Assembly (NCBI RefSeq): GCF_003385235.1
Contig: NZ_PQIA01000026.1
Span: 21,494 to 85,493, forward strand
Reading direction: 5' to 3'
Length of the DNA: 64,000 bases
Origin: Amycolatopsis circi
GTDB lineage: Bacteria > Actinomycetota > Actinomycetes > Mycobacteriales > Pseudonocardiaceae
The notes under the pieces are model-generated. The model did not search any database. It saw only the letters and a program-made list of their open reading frames with translations, and was not told the origin of the DNA. The translations under genes and the position numbers were made by a program. Positions 49,836 through 58,007 of this stretch are shown here, piece by piece (the first letter of the stretch is position 1; every line of letters begins with the position of its first letter).

Positions 49836-50414
49836 ATGGACGACGATCGTGCTCTGGACGCTGTCGGCCCCCGGCTGCGCGAACTGCGGCGGAAGCGAGA
49901 GGTCACGCTGGCCGACCTGGCCGCGCAAACCGGTATCGCGGCCAGCACGCTGTCCCGGCTGGAATCCGGCAACCGGCGGCCCACCCTGGAACAACTGCTG
50001 CCGCTGGCCCGCGCGCACGGCGTGACCCTCGACGAACTGGTCGACGCCCCGCAGACCGGCGATCCGCGCATCCACCTCCGCCCGATCAGCTGCGCTGACG
50101 GCGTCACGATCCTGCCGTTGACGCGCCGTCCGGGCGGGATCCAGGCGTACAAATTCGTCCTGCCCGGGCAACGGAAAAAGCAGGAACCCGATCCCAAGAC
50201 GCACGAGGGCTACGAGTGGACCTATGTCCTCAACGGACAGCTAAGGCTGGTGCTCGGCGAGCACGACCTGACGCTTTCGCCCGGCGAGGCAGCGGAATTC
50301 GACACCCGGGTGCCGCACTGGTTCGACGCGGCTTCGGCGGAACCGGTCGAATACCTGTGCCTGATCGGACGACAGGGACAGCGTGCGCATGTCCGGGCAG
50401 CGCCTAAGGCGTGA
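49836..50414 (+). CDS. XRE-cupin transcriptional regulator
   Basis: A 192-residue protein with N-terminal HTH_3 ('VTLADLAAQTGIAASTLSRL', 'ESGNRRPTLEQLLPLA') and a C-terminal cupin ('YEWTYVLNGQLRLVLGEHDL', 'LSPGEAAEFDTRVPHWF'). ATG 49836 ('MDDDRALDA') is preferred to an upstream frame. It overlaps the SigX5 end by 11 bases. It probably senses a small ligand in the cupin and controls the divergent methyltransferase. Confidence 0.9.
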   Translation: MDDDRALDAVGPRLRELRRKREVTLADLAAQTGIAASTLSRLESGNRRPTLEQLLPLARAHGVTLDELVDAPQTGDPRIHLRPISCADGVTILPLTRRPGGIQAYKFVLPGQRKKQEPDPKTHEGYEWTYVLNGQLRLVLGEHDLTLSPGEAAEFDTRVPHWFDAASAEPVEYLCLIGRQGQRAHVRAAPKA

Positions 50415-51369
50415 CCGAGGCGGGCAACCCGAACGCCGGGAAGTGCTCCGCGCCGAGGAACGACGTGAGGTCGCTGATCCGGTCGTCGCGCAAAGTCAGG
50501 ACGGTGATCGACCACGCCTCGTGCGGGACGGTCGCCGAACCGCCGAGGTAGAACGCCACCGCGGGCTGGGCGTTCGCGCTGGTCAGCCGGAACCGCCAGC
50601 TCGGGCACCGCGTCATCGGGACCTGGAAGGCGAAATCGGCCACGGAGGTGCGGCCGCGGTACCAGTGCGGCAGCGGCGGCATCGACCAGGTGACGTCGTC
50701 GGTCAGCAGGCTGACCAGACCGTCGACGTCGCCTTCGGAAAGGGCGGTCGCGAAGCCGTTCACCAATTGCCGGAGGCTGGTGTCGTCGAGAGCGCGGAGT
50801 GTCTGCTGCTGAGTGCGGGCGGGGACGTGCGCCGAGATGGTCCGGCGGGCGCGGGCCAGGGCGGAGTTCACCGAGGTCACGGACGTTTCCATCATCGTGG
50901 CGATCTCAGCGGCGGAGAAGCCGAGGACGTCGAACAGCAGCAGTGCCGCTCGCCGGTTGCTTGGCAGGTGGCGGCACGCGGCGACGAAAGCCAGCTCGAC
51001 GGCCTCGCGTTGTTCGTAACTGGCCGCCGGAACATCGGGGTACGGCCCCAGCCAGGCCACGTCCGTGCGCGGAGCCGAATCGAGCACGGCCTGCTCGCTC
51101 GACGGCCCCAGATCGATCGGCAGCGCGCGACGGCCGCGCTGCTCGATGAGGTCGAGGCAGGTGCGCGTGGCGACCGTGTACAGCCAGGTGCGCAGCGCAC
51201 TGCGACCCTCGAACCCGGGCAGCCCGCGCCACGCTCGGAGCAGCGCCTCTTGCACGGCGTCGTCGGCATCGTGGATCGAGCCGAGCATCCGGTAACAGTG
51301 CGCACGCAATTCCGCACGCAACGGGGCCACCGCACGGGTGAACGCGGCCTCGGAAGAAAGTTCCCCCAC
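50404..51369 (-). CDS. SigX5/SigG-type ECF sigma factor with SnoaL-like domain
   Basis: This 321-residue protein has sigma region 2 ('AHCYRMLGSIHDADDAVQEA', 'RTWLYTVATRTCLD') and region 4 ('VLGFSAAEIATMMETSVTSV', 'NSALARARR'). The ~120-residue C-terminal domain ('GDVDGLVSLLTDDVTWSMPP') is SnoaL-like. This layout is the SigX5 (TIGR02960) group, which also includes mycobacterial SigG. No anti-sigma gene adjoins; the C-terminal domain may regulate. It is divergent from the mycothiol-dependent isomerase-family gene. Confidence 0.9.
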   Translation of the reverse strand: MGELSSEAAFTRAVAPLRAELRAHCYRMLGSIHDADDAVQEALLRAWRGLPGFEGRSALRTWLYTVATRTCLDLIEQRGRRALPIDLGPSSEQAVLDSAPRTDVAWLGPYPDVPAASYEQREAVELAFVAACRHLPSNRRAALLLFDVLGFSAAEIATMMETSVTSVNSALARARRTISAHVPARTQQQTLRALDDTSLRQLVNGFATALSEGDVDGLVSLLTDDVTWSMPPLPHWYRGRTSVADFAFQVPMTRCPSWRFRLTSANAQPAVAFYLGGSATVPHEAWSITVLTLRDDRISDLTSFLGAEHFPAFGLPASVTP

Positions 51370-51431
51370 GACCGACGATTCTGCCGCATCCGGCCGGTCT
51401 CACCTGACAACGACTACCGAGGAGAACTGGA

Positions 51432-52049
51432 ATGACCGCCACCTGGCCGCAGATCCACACCGAACGCGCCGCGCTAGCCGACGACCTCGCCAACCTGTCC
51501 GACGCCCAATGGAGCACGCCTTCGCTGTGCCAGGGACTCTCCGTCCGGGAGGTGCTGGCCCACCTCACCGCGGGAGCGTCGCTCACGCCGTTGCGCTGGA
51601 TGGCGGGTGTGCTCCGTTGCCGGTTCGACTTCGATCGGCAGGTCGCGATGCGCTTGGCCGAGCATCTCGGCGACAACCCGGCCGACACGCTAGCCCGCTT
51701 CCGCCGGGTCGTCGCCAGCACGACCAAACCGCCGTTGCCGGTCGTCGCGATGCTGGGCGAGATCGTCGTGCACGGCGAGGACATCCGCCGTCCGCTCGGG
51801 ATCCGGTACGAGCCTCCGATCGAAACGCTCACCGCCGTGGCCCGCTACTACCTCGGTTCCGACCTTGTCGTGCTCGCCAAAGGACGCGTCCAAGGCCTCC
51901 GCCTCGAGGCAACCGACAGTGACTTTTCCGGCGGCTCGGGACCCCTCGTGTCCGGCCCGACGCTCGCGCTGATCATGGCGATGACCGGCCGTTCCCGGTT
52001 CCTCGACGAGCTGGACGGCGACGGCGTGGAGGTCTTGCGGCAACGCTGA
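51432..52049 (+). CDS. Maleylpyruvate isomerase-family mycothiol-dependent protein (DinB-like)
   Basis: This 205-residue MDMPI_N/DinB-fold protein has the candidate metal His in 'VREVLAHLTAG' and the paired motif 'GEIVVHGEDIRRPLGI'. Family members use mycothiol or bind zinc. The ribosome site GAGGAG precedes ATG 51432. It is divergent from the SigX5-type sigma factor and may be one of its targets. It is followed by the trpBA operon, which has its own promoter. Confidence 0.85.
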   Translation: MTATWPQIHTERAALADDLANLSDAQWSTPSLCQGLSVREVLAHLTAGASLTPLRWMAGVLRCRFDFDRQVAMRLAEHLGDNPADTLARFRRVVASTTKPPLPVVAMLGEIVVHGEDIRRPLGIRYEPPIETLTAVARYYLGSDLVVLAKGRVQGLRLEATDSDFSGGSGPLVSGPTLALIMAMTGRSRFLDELDGDGVEVLRQR

Positions 52050-52072
52050 CGGGGTTGCACTCTGCCGCCAAG

Positions 52073-52104
52073 AGTTCTATAACAGTGGAGACAGTTCTAG
52101 AACT
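52073..52104 (+). promoter_or_regulatory. Twin operator sites of the trpBA-gntR unit (AGTTCTAnAAC)
   Basis: Two related sites lie just before trpB: AGTTCTATAAC (52073-52083) and the perfect palindrome AGTTCTAGAACT (52093-52104). They begin 20 bases apart, about two helical turns. They are the best candidate targets of the GntR/HutC regulator at 54027. Confidence 0.6.
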
Positions 52105-52106
52105 TT

Positions 52107-52112
52107 AAGGAG
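52107..52112 (+). promoter_or_regulatory. Ribosome binding site deciding the trpB start
   Basis: AAGGAG ends directly before the first ATG (52113), too close to use. The second ATG (52119) lies six bases away, the normal spacing. It supports initiation at 52119. Confidence 0.75.
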
Positions 52113-52118
52113 ATGCTC

Positions 52119-53276
52119 ATGCGCACCCCGACCCAGAAAGGACGCTTCGGGGAGTACGGCGGGCGCTGGGTGCCGGAATCCCTGGTGCCCGCCTGCCTCG
52201 AGGTCGCCGACGCGTTCGAAAAAGCCTGGGTCGACCCCGGCTTCCGCGAGCAACTCCAGACGATGCTCGCCCGGCACGTCGGCCGGCCCACGCCGGTGAC
52301 GCCCGCCGAGCGGCTGTCCGCCGAACTCGGCGTGACCGTCGCGCTGAAGCGGGAAGACCTCACGCACACCGGATCGCACAAGATCAACAACGCGGTCGGC
52401 CAGGCGCTTCTCGCGAAGCGGATGGGCAAGCAGCGGCTGATCGCCGAAACCGGGGCCGGGATGCACGGCGTCGCGACGGCCACCGCGGGCGCGCTGCTCG
52501 ACCTGCCGGTCACGGTGTTCATGGGCGAACAGGACGTCGAACGCCAGTCGCACAACGTGTTCCGCATGCGCTACCTCGGCGCGGAGGTCATCCCGGTCCG
52601 CAGCGGCAGCCGCACGCTCAAGGACGCGACCAGCGAGGCGATGCGGCACTGGGTCAGCTCGACCGAGGAGGCGCACTACTGCCTCGGCTCGGTCGTCGGG
52701 CCGCATCCGTATCCGTGGATGGTGCGGGAATTCCAGCGCGTGATCGGCGAGGAAGCCCGGGAACAGCACGTAACCGTGCCGGATTTCGTCGTCGCCTGCG
52801 TCGGCGGCGGATCCAACGCGGCGGGCACTTTCGCCGGGTTCGCCGACACCAGCGCGCGGCTCGTCGGGGTGGAAGCGATCGGCGGATCGGGCGCGACGTT
52901 CGGCCAGGCCGGGGTGCTGCACGGTTCGCGGTCGCTGTTCCTGCAGGACGAGCACGGGCAGATCCTCGAAGCCCACTCGATCGCCGCCGGACTGGACTAT
53001 CCCGGTGTCGGGCCCGAACACGCGCACCTGCGCGACCTAGGCCGGGCACGATACGTCGCGGTCAACGACGAAGCGGCGATCGCCGCGGCCTCGCAATTGG
53101 CTCGCACCGAAGGAATCATCCCGGCCCTCGAATCCGCGCACGCGCTCGCCTGGGTGGCCGAAGCCGCTGGCACGCCGGATCTTCCGGCGGGCTCGACGGT
53201 TCTGCTCACTCTGTCCGGCCGCGGCGACAAGGACATCGCCACGCTGATCGCCCGTTCCGAGGAGTCCCGCGCATGA
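52119..53276 (+). CDS. trpB: Tryptophan synthase beta chain (stand-alone trpBA operon)
   Basis: This 385-residue TrpB1-type enzyme has the PLP Lys88 in '[11 protein letters not shown]', '[13 protein letters not shown]' with the catalytic Glu, the phosphate loop '[12 protein letters not shown]' and 'TLSGRGDKD' at the end. It joins indole and serine to make tryptophan. Its stop overlaps the trpA ATG (53273-53276). No other trp genes are present, so this is probably an additional copy under separate control rather than the main pathway. Twin AGTTCTA sites precede it. Confidence 0.96.
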   Translation: MRTPTQKGRFGEYGGRWVPESLVPACLEVADAFEKAWVDPGFREQLQTMLARHVGRPTPVTPAERLSAELGVTVALKREDLTHTGSHKINNAVGQALLAKRMGKQRLIAETGAGMHGVATATAGALLDLPVTVFMGEQDVERQSHNVFRMRYLGAEVIPVRSGSRTLKDATSEAMRHWVSSTEEAHYCLGSVVGPHPYPWMVREFQRVIGEEAREQHVTVPDFVVACVGGGSNAAGTFAGFADTSARLVGVEAIGGSGATFGQAGVLHGSRSLFLQDEHGQILEAHSIAAGLDYPGVGPEHAHLRDLGRARYVAVNDEAAIAAASQLARTEGIIPALESAHALAWVAEAAGTPDLPAGSTVLLTLSGRGDKDIATLIARSEESRA

Positions 53277-53986
53277 AAACCGACCGCAAGATCCTGATGC
53301 CATACATCACCGGCGGAATCACTCCTAAGTGGACAGACTACCTACCGGCGCTGGCTGCTGCCGGTGCGGACGCGATCGAGGTCGGCATCCCGTTCTCCGA
53401 CCCGACATTGGACGGCGTGACTATTCAGGAGGCGTCGAACCTCGCACTCGCCAACGGAACGACTCCGCAGAGCGTCCTCAATGCACTTTCAGAGACCACA
53501 GTGGACGTTCCGATCATCGTGAGCACTTACGCCAACTTGGCCGTCCGAAAGGGTTTCTGCGCGGGCCTGAAAGAAGCCGGAGTCGAGGGCCTGATCGTGC
53601 CGGATCTTCCGTTGGAGGAAGTGCCCGAGATCGAGGACGAAATCGACCTGGCGCTACTGGTCTCCCCCGCGACGCCAGCCGACCGCGCACAAGAGATCGC
53701 CGCCCGGAGCCGAGGTTTCGTCTACGCCGTCTCGTCCATGAGCACGACCGGTGAACGCGACCACCTGCCCGCCTCCGCGATCGACCTGGCCACCCGCTTG
53801 AAGAACGTCACCGACCTGCCGATCCTGATCGGCTTCGGCATCTCCCAACCAGCGCACGCCACCGAGGCCGCACGGGTGGCCGACGGCGTGATCGTGGGCG
53901 CGGCGATCATGCGACGGGTGCTCGACGGCGCTGGTCCAGTGCAGGTCGGCGAGTACGTCGCGACCCTGCGAGCCGCGCTGGACTAG
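53273..53986 (+). CDS. trpA: Tryptophan synthase alpha chain (short form)
   Basis: This 237-residue protein is some 30 residues shorter than usual TrpA. The catalytic pair is present: Glu36 ('[12 protein letters not shown]') and Asp47 ('[10 protein letters not shown]'). '[11 protein letters not shown]' and '[12 protein letters not shown]' are conserved. It cleaves indole-glycerol phosphate to indole for TrpB. The missing part is mainly the N-terminal helix and some loops, so the contact with TrpB may differ. It is coupled to trpB by ATGA. Confidence 0.93.
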   Translation: MKTDRKILMPYITGGITPKWTDYLPALAAAGADAIEVGIPFSDPTLDGVTIQEASNLALANGTTPQSVLNALSETTVDVPIIVSTYANLAVRKGFCAGLKEAGVEGLIVPDLPLEEVPEIEDEIDLALLVSPATPADRAQEIAARSRGFVYAVSSMSTTGERDHLPASAIDLATRLKNVTDLPILIGFGISQPAHATEAARVADGVIVGAAIMRRVLDGAGPVQVGEYVATLRAALD

Positions 53987-53992
53987 AATCCG

Positions 53993-54015
53993 CTGGTCAA
54001 GCCAAACTGGACCAG
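53993..54015. promoter_or_regulatory. Dyad before gntR, CTGGTC-N11-GACCAG
   Basis: A 6-bp inverted repeat with an 11-base spacer lies between trpA and the GntR gene, 12 bases before its start. It differs from the sites before trpB, so it may be an internal promoter signal or chance. Confidence 0.3.
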
Positions 54016-54026
54016 AACGGACGCGC

Positions 54027-54761
54027 ATGGCCCGATACCGAGCGATCGCCGCGGATCTCGCCGCGAAGATCCGCGCCGGGGAGTACGCGCCCGGCGAGGC
54101 CCTGCCGCCGCAGCGGGAACTCAGCGCGTCCTACGGCGTCACGCTCATGACACTCCGGCAAGCGCTGCGCGAACTCAGCGACGAAGCCCTGATCGTGCAA
54201 CAACCCGGCCGCGGCACCTTCGTGGCGCCGACACCGGCCTCGTACCAGCTGGGCTCCTTGCGCAGTTTCACGGAGGACCTGCGCGATCAGGGTTACGTCG
54301 TGCGTACCGAGGTCGTCAGCCAGTCAGTACGGCGGCTGCCCGCTCGCGTCGCCGCACGCCTGCAGGCTCGGGCTACTGATTCCGGCCTGCGACTGGAGCG
54401 CGTACGCGAGTTCGGCGGCCGCCGGGCGATCCACCAGGTGTCCTGGATCGCTCCCCCGCACGGGGAACGCCTGCGGGACATCGACTTCGCCACCATGTCA
54501 CTCTACAGTGCACTGTCCGAACTGGACGTCGTGGTGGACCGGGCTGCTGAAACCATCCGCCCGCACGCGCTCGACGACAAGCTCGCCCACCTCCTCAACG
54601 AACCCGTCAACACGCCGGTCTTGGTCAGCGAACGCACCACCAGCACCCCGGACGGCACGATCGTCGTCATCGACCGCGCGACCATTCTCGGCAGCATGAT
54701 GCACATCAGCACCGAGCGGGCCGCCGACCGCCTGTCACTGCGCTGGGGAGCCGGAAGCTGA
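54027..54761 (+). CDS. GntR/HutC-family regulator of the trpBA unit
   Basis: A 244-residue protein with an N-terminal GntR winged helix ('GEALPPQRELSASYGVTLMT', 'LRQALREL', 'QQPGRGTFVA') and a C-terminal UTRA effector domain ('DLRDQGYVVRTEVVSQSV', 'RLERVREFGG', 'LVSERTTSTPDG'). It lies 40 bases after trpA on the same strand. UTRA domains bind small ligands such as amino acids, sugars or metabolites. The ligand could be indole, tryptophan or an unrelated compound. Its end overlaps the PucR gene by 27 bases. Confidence 0.9.
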   Translation: MARYRAIAADLAAKIRAGEYAPGEALPPQRELSASYGVTLMTLRQALRELSDEALIVQQPGRGTFVAPTPASYQLGSLRSFTEDLRDQGYVVRTEVVSQSVRRLPARVAARLQARATDSGLRLERVREFGGRRAIHQVSWIAPPHGERLRDIDFATMSLYSALSELDVVVDRAAETIRPHALDDKLAHLLNEPVNTPVLVSERTTSTPDGTIVVIDRATILGSMMHISTERAADRLSLRWGAGS

Positions 54762-56291
54762 ATTGCGATGGCCGTGCGCCAACACGGCCAAGTGCAACGA
54801 AAGCCGAGTGTCCGGATCAGACAGCTCCACGCCAAGCAACCGCTCGATCGTCGCCAACCGCGAATACGCCGCCGGACGGCTCAGATTCAACGCCTTCGCG
54901 AACTCCGTCATCGAATAACCCGCCTCCACAAACGCCCGCAACGTCGCAAAAGCCCGACTGGCACGCGGTTCCGGCAACGTCAGCAACGGCCGCAATTGAG
55001 CCTCAGTGAACTCGTGCAACCGCGGATGCTCCCGCAACCACCACAACAACCCGCGCACCCCCAAGTCACCAGCGCGCCGAAGCCCAGGCACACCAGGCGA
55101 TTCGACGTCCGCGACATGCACCGCTTCTTGGAGCGCCGCCGGTAACTCGCCAAGCCGACGCACCGGCCCGGCCGCTCCGAAAGCCGCCGCCAACCCGGCC
55201 GGAACACCGGCGACCACCCGCTCCAGCAAAGCTTTCTCCGCCGTGATCGAGGAACACGGGAACACCGCCGCCACCCGGCCTTCCGCCAGCACGCCGCCGA
55301 TTCCGTCGCTGGTCAGCACCGCGTCCAGCAGCGCTCGCTCCTGCCCAGCCCGAGCCGGACGGCACACCAGCACCGCGTAGTACGCCGCCGAGGCCAGCCC
55401 CAACGCCCGGGCCCGCGCGCGGACCGAACCCTCGTCCGCGCCGTGCAGCAGATCCCGCAGCAAATCGCCCTGCGCCTCGACTTCCACCGACAGCGGCGAG
55501 CGTTCCAGCAGCTTCCCGACGGTCAGCGCCTCGGCCGCGCGTTCGAGCACCATCCACGCCGCGGGCTGTTCCGCCGACCGCGCGGGCACCACCAGCCGAC
55601 CCCAGCGTTCGCGCGGCGGTCCGACCGGCGTGCACATCCAACTCTCCGGACCGCCCACCTCGGTCGCCGCGGAGAACGGCACTCGCCGGGACCGGGCTGG
55701 CCAATCGCGCAGGAGAGATTCCGCCGAGCCGACGCCGGCGAACGCGAGCGCCCGATGCGTCCGGTCCTCCAGCACGACCGGCAGCCCGATCAAGTCGGCC
55801 GCGTGCGCGAGGACCGCGTCCGGGGCCTGCGACGCCGAACCGACCGTGCTGAACGCCTCGTGCGCGCGCTCGGCCAGCCGCAACCGCTCGTAATGCGCGT
55901 TGACGATCCGCGCGTGCACGATCTCGGTCACCTCGATGAAGCGGACCGTGCTGCGCAGCTCCACCAGCGGAAACCGCGCGGCGCGGGCGGCCTGCACCAG
56001 AGCGCTGGGCAACGATTTCAGATGCTGCCCCGGCTCCACGACCAGCCCGATCGCACCCGCGTCCCGCAGCGACCGGACATACGCCACCGCGTCGAAGCCC
56101 GGCTCGGTGAACGCCCTCCCGATGGAGAGCACCAGAACGTCGCTGGTCAACGTCCCGGCGACGTCGCTCAGCTCGCTCACGTGCACCGAGCGCACCGGCA
56201 CGTCGACCGCGTCCGCCGCCGAACGCACGACGGGAGCCCCGGCGGTCATCACAGGCAGCTCGAGAACGTCTCGCAAGGTCAGGTCCACCAC
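54735..56291 (-). CDS. PucR-family transcriptional regulator
   Basis: This 518-residue protein has an N-terminal PucR domain (about 1-125, 'LRDVLELPVMTAGAPVVRSA', 'GLVVEPGQHLKSLP'), a middle sensor region, and a C-terminal HTH_30 ('AGYSMTEFAKALNLSRPAAY', 'SRLATIERLLGVEL'). Proteins of this type govern purine, amine or GABA/beta-alanine use. It is divergent from the mmsA-aminotransferase operon, its likely target. Confidence 0.92.
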   Translation of the reverse strand: MVDLTLRDVLELPVMTAGAPVVRSAADAVDVPVRSVHVSELSDVAGTLTSDVLVLSIGRAFTEPGFDAVAYVRSLRDAGAIGLVVEPGQHLKSLPSALVQAARAARFPLVELRSTVRFIEVTEIVHARIVNAHYERLRLAERAHEAFSTVGSASQAPDAVLAHAADLIGLPVVLEDRTHRALAFAGVGSAESLLRDWPARSRRVPFSAATEVGGPESWMCTPVGPPRERWGRLVVPARSAEQPAAWMVLERAAEALTVGKLLERSPLSVEVEAQGDLLRDLLHGADEGSVRARARALGLASAAYYAVLVCRPARAGQERALLDAVLTSDGIGGVLAEGRVAAVFPCSSITAEKALLERVVAGVPAGLAAAFGAAGPVRRLGELPAALQEAVHVADVESPGVPGLRRAGDLGVRGLLWWLREHPRLHEFTEAQLRPLLTLPEPRASRAFATLRAFVEAGYSMTEFAKALNLSRPAAYSRLATIERLLGVELSDPDTRLSLHLAVLAHGHRNSASGSPAQ

Positions 56292-56394
56292 GGCAGCATA
56301 ACCCGACGATCTGTAAACAGATCCCCGCGCAAACCGACGTTTCGTCGGTTACCCGCGACCCGCCCGGGCGAGACCCTCAGAAGGCGCTGTGAAG

Positions 56395-56449
56395 GTCCGT
56401 GAGGGGAACCCTGAGGGAATCAGAGTCCCTCAGGGTTCCCCTCACGGAC
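56395..56449. repeat. 55-bp palindromic element, copy D
   Basis: It is identical to copy A, with perfect 24-base arms. Unlike the other copies it sits in a divergent promoter region, 104 bases from the PucR start and 43 bases before the mmsA start, where it could affect transcription of both. Confidence 0.95.
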
Positions 56450-56491
56450 TTGAGGCCACAGAGGGCGAATACCAGGAAGAAAGGTGGCTCG

Positions 56492-57994
56492 ATGAGCGAT
56501 TCCGTGCCGACGCTGTCCCAGTGGATCGCCGGCGGTGAGGCAGCAGGAACGCCGGACGGCTACGGGGACGTCACGAACCCGGCGACCGGGAAGGTCACCA
56601 AGCGCGTGCCGCTCGGCTCGGCCGCGGACGCCGAGGCCGCGATCGCCGCCGCGAAAGCCGCCTTCCCCGCCTGGCGCAAGACTTCCCTGGCGAAACGCAG
56701 CCGGGTGCTGTTCCGGTTCCGCGAACTGCTCGACGCACGCGCGCACGAACTCGCGGAGATCATCACCGCCGAGCACGGCAAGGTGCTGTCCGACGCGGCC
56801 GGCGAAGTCGCGCGCGGCCTGGAGGTCGTCGAGTTCGCCTGCGGGATCCCGCAATTGCTCAAGGGCGCGGCGACGGCCAACGCGTCGACCGACATCGACG
56901 TCACGTCGCTGCGCGAGCCGCTCGGCCCGGTCGCGATCATCTCGCCGTTCAACTTCCCCGCCATGGTCCCGATGTGGTTCTTCCCGATCGCGATCGCGGC
57001 CGGGAACACCGTCGTGCTGAAGCCGTCGGAGAAGGTGCCGACCGCGGCGAACTGGCTCGCCGAGCTGTGGCGCGAAGCCGGTCTGCCCGAAGGCGTGTTC
57101 AACGTGTTGCACGGCAACAAAACCGCGGTCGACGCGCTGCTGCACAGCCCGGACATCGAAGCGGTGTCGTTCGTCGGATCGACACCGATCGCGCAGTACG
57201 TCTACGAGACCGGCACCGCGAACGGCAAGCGCGTCCAGGCGCTCGGCGGCGCGAAGAACCACATGGTGGTGCTGCCTGACGCCGACCTCGATTTGGTCGC
57301 CGACCAGGCAGTTAGCGCCGGTTTCGGCTCCGCGGGCGAACGCTGCATGGCGGTGTCGGTCGTGGTCGCGGTGGGCGACGTCGCCGACGCGCTGGTGCCG
57401 CGGATCGCCGACCGCGCGAAGACGCTGGTGACCGGCGACGGCACCCGCGGCTGCGACATGGGTCCGCTGGTCACCGAGGCGGCGAAGGACCGCGTGTCCG
57501 GCTACATCGCCGCCGGTGCCGAAGCTGGCGCGACACTGGTGTTGGACGGCCGGGAAGGCAAGTTCGACGCGGACGGCAACGGATTCTTCGTCGGCCCCAC
57601 GGTGTTCGACCACGTCCGCCCGGACATGCCGATCTACACCGACGAGATCTTCGGCCCGGTGCTTTCGGTGGTGCGCGTGGAGACGTTCGCCGACGCGATC
57701 GAACTGATCAACGCCGGTCCGTACGGCAACGGCGCGGCGATCTTCACCAACGACGGCGGCGCGGCCCGCCGGTTCTCCGCCGACGTCGAGGCGGGCATGG
57801 TCGGCGTGAACGTCCCGGTGCCGGTCCCGGTGGCCTACCACTCCTTCGGCGGCCGAAAGAACTCGCTGTTCGGCGACACCCACGCACACGGCGGCGAGGG
57901 CGTGCACTTCTTCACCCGCGCCAAGGTCGTCACCACCCGCTGGCCGGGAGCCGGACAGGGCGGACTCGACCTCGGCTTCCCGCAGAACGTCTGA
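56492..57994 (+). CDS. mmsA: CoA-acylating (methyl)malonate-semialdehyde dehydrogenase
   Basis: This 500-residue aldehyde dehydrogenase of the MmsA/IolA type has 'ISPFNFPAMVPMWFFPIAIA', the NAD site 'FVGSTPIAQYVYE' and catalytic Cys285 in 'SAGERCMAVS'. The Arg and His features of CoA-acylating members are around 'LGGAKNHMVVLPDAD'. It converts malonate or methylmalonate semialdehyde to acetyl- or propionyl-CoA. It heads an operon with a class III aminotransferase 13 bases downstream, giving a beta-alanine or beta-aminoisobutyrate route. Confidence 0.93.
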   Translation: MSDSVPTLSQWIAGGEAAGTPDGYGDVTNPATGKVTKRVPLGSAADAEAAIAAAKAAFPAWRKTSLAKRSRVLFRFRELLDARAHELAEIITAEHGKVLSDAAGEVARGLEVVEFACGIPQLLKGAATANASTDIDVTSLREPLGPVAIISPFNFPAMVPMWFFPIAIAAGNTVVLKPSEKVPTAANWLAELWREAGLPEGVFNVLHGNKTAVDALLHSPDIEAVSFVGSTPIAQYVYETGTANGKRVQALGGAKNHMVVLPDADLDLVADQAVSAGFGSAGERCMAVSVVVAVGDVADALVPRIADRAKTLVTGDGTRGCDMGPLVTEAAKDRVSGYIAAGAEAGATLVLDGREGKFDADGNGFFVGPTVFDHVRPDMPIYTDEIFGPVLSVVRVETFADAIELINAGPYGNGAAIFTNDGGAARRFSADVEAGMVGVNVPVPVPVAYHSFGGRKNSLFGDTHAHGGEGVHFFTRAKVVTTRWPGAGQGGLDLGFPQNV

Positions 57995-58007
57995 GAAGGG
58001 ATCTACA

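Noticed and set aside
53273..53986. trpA as a truncated pseudogene
   Set aside because: It is short, but both catalytic residues, the barrel motifs, frame and coupling to trpB are intact.
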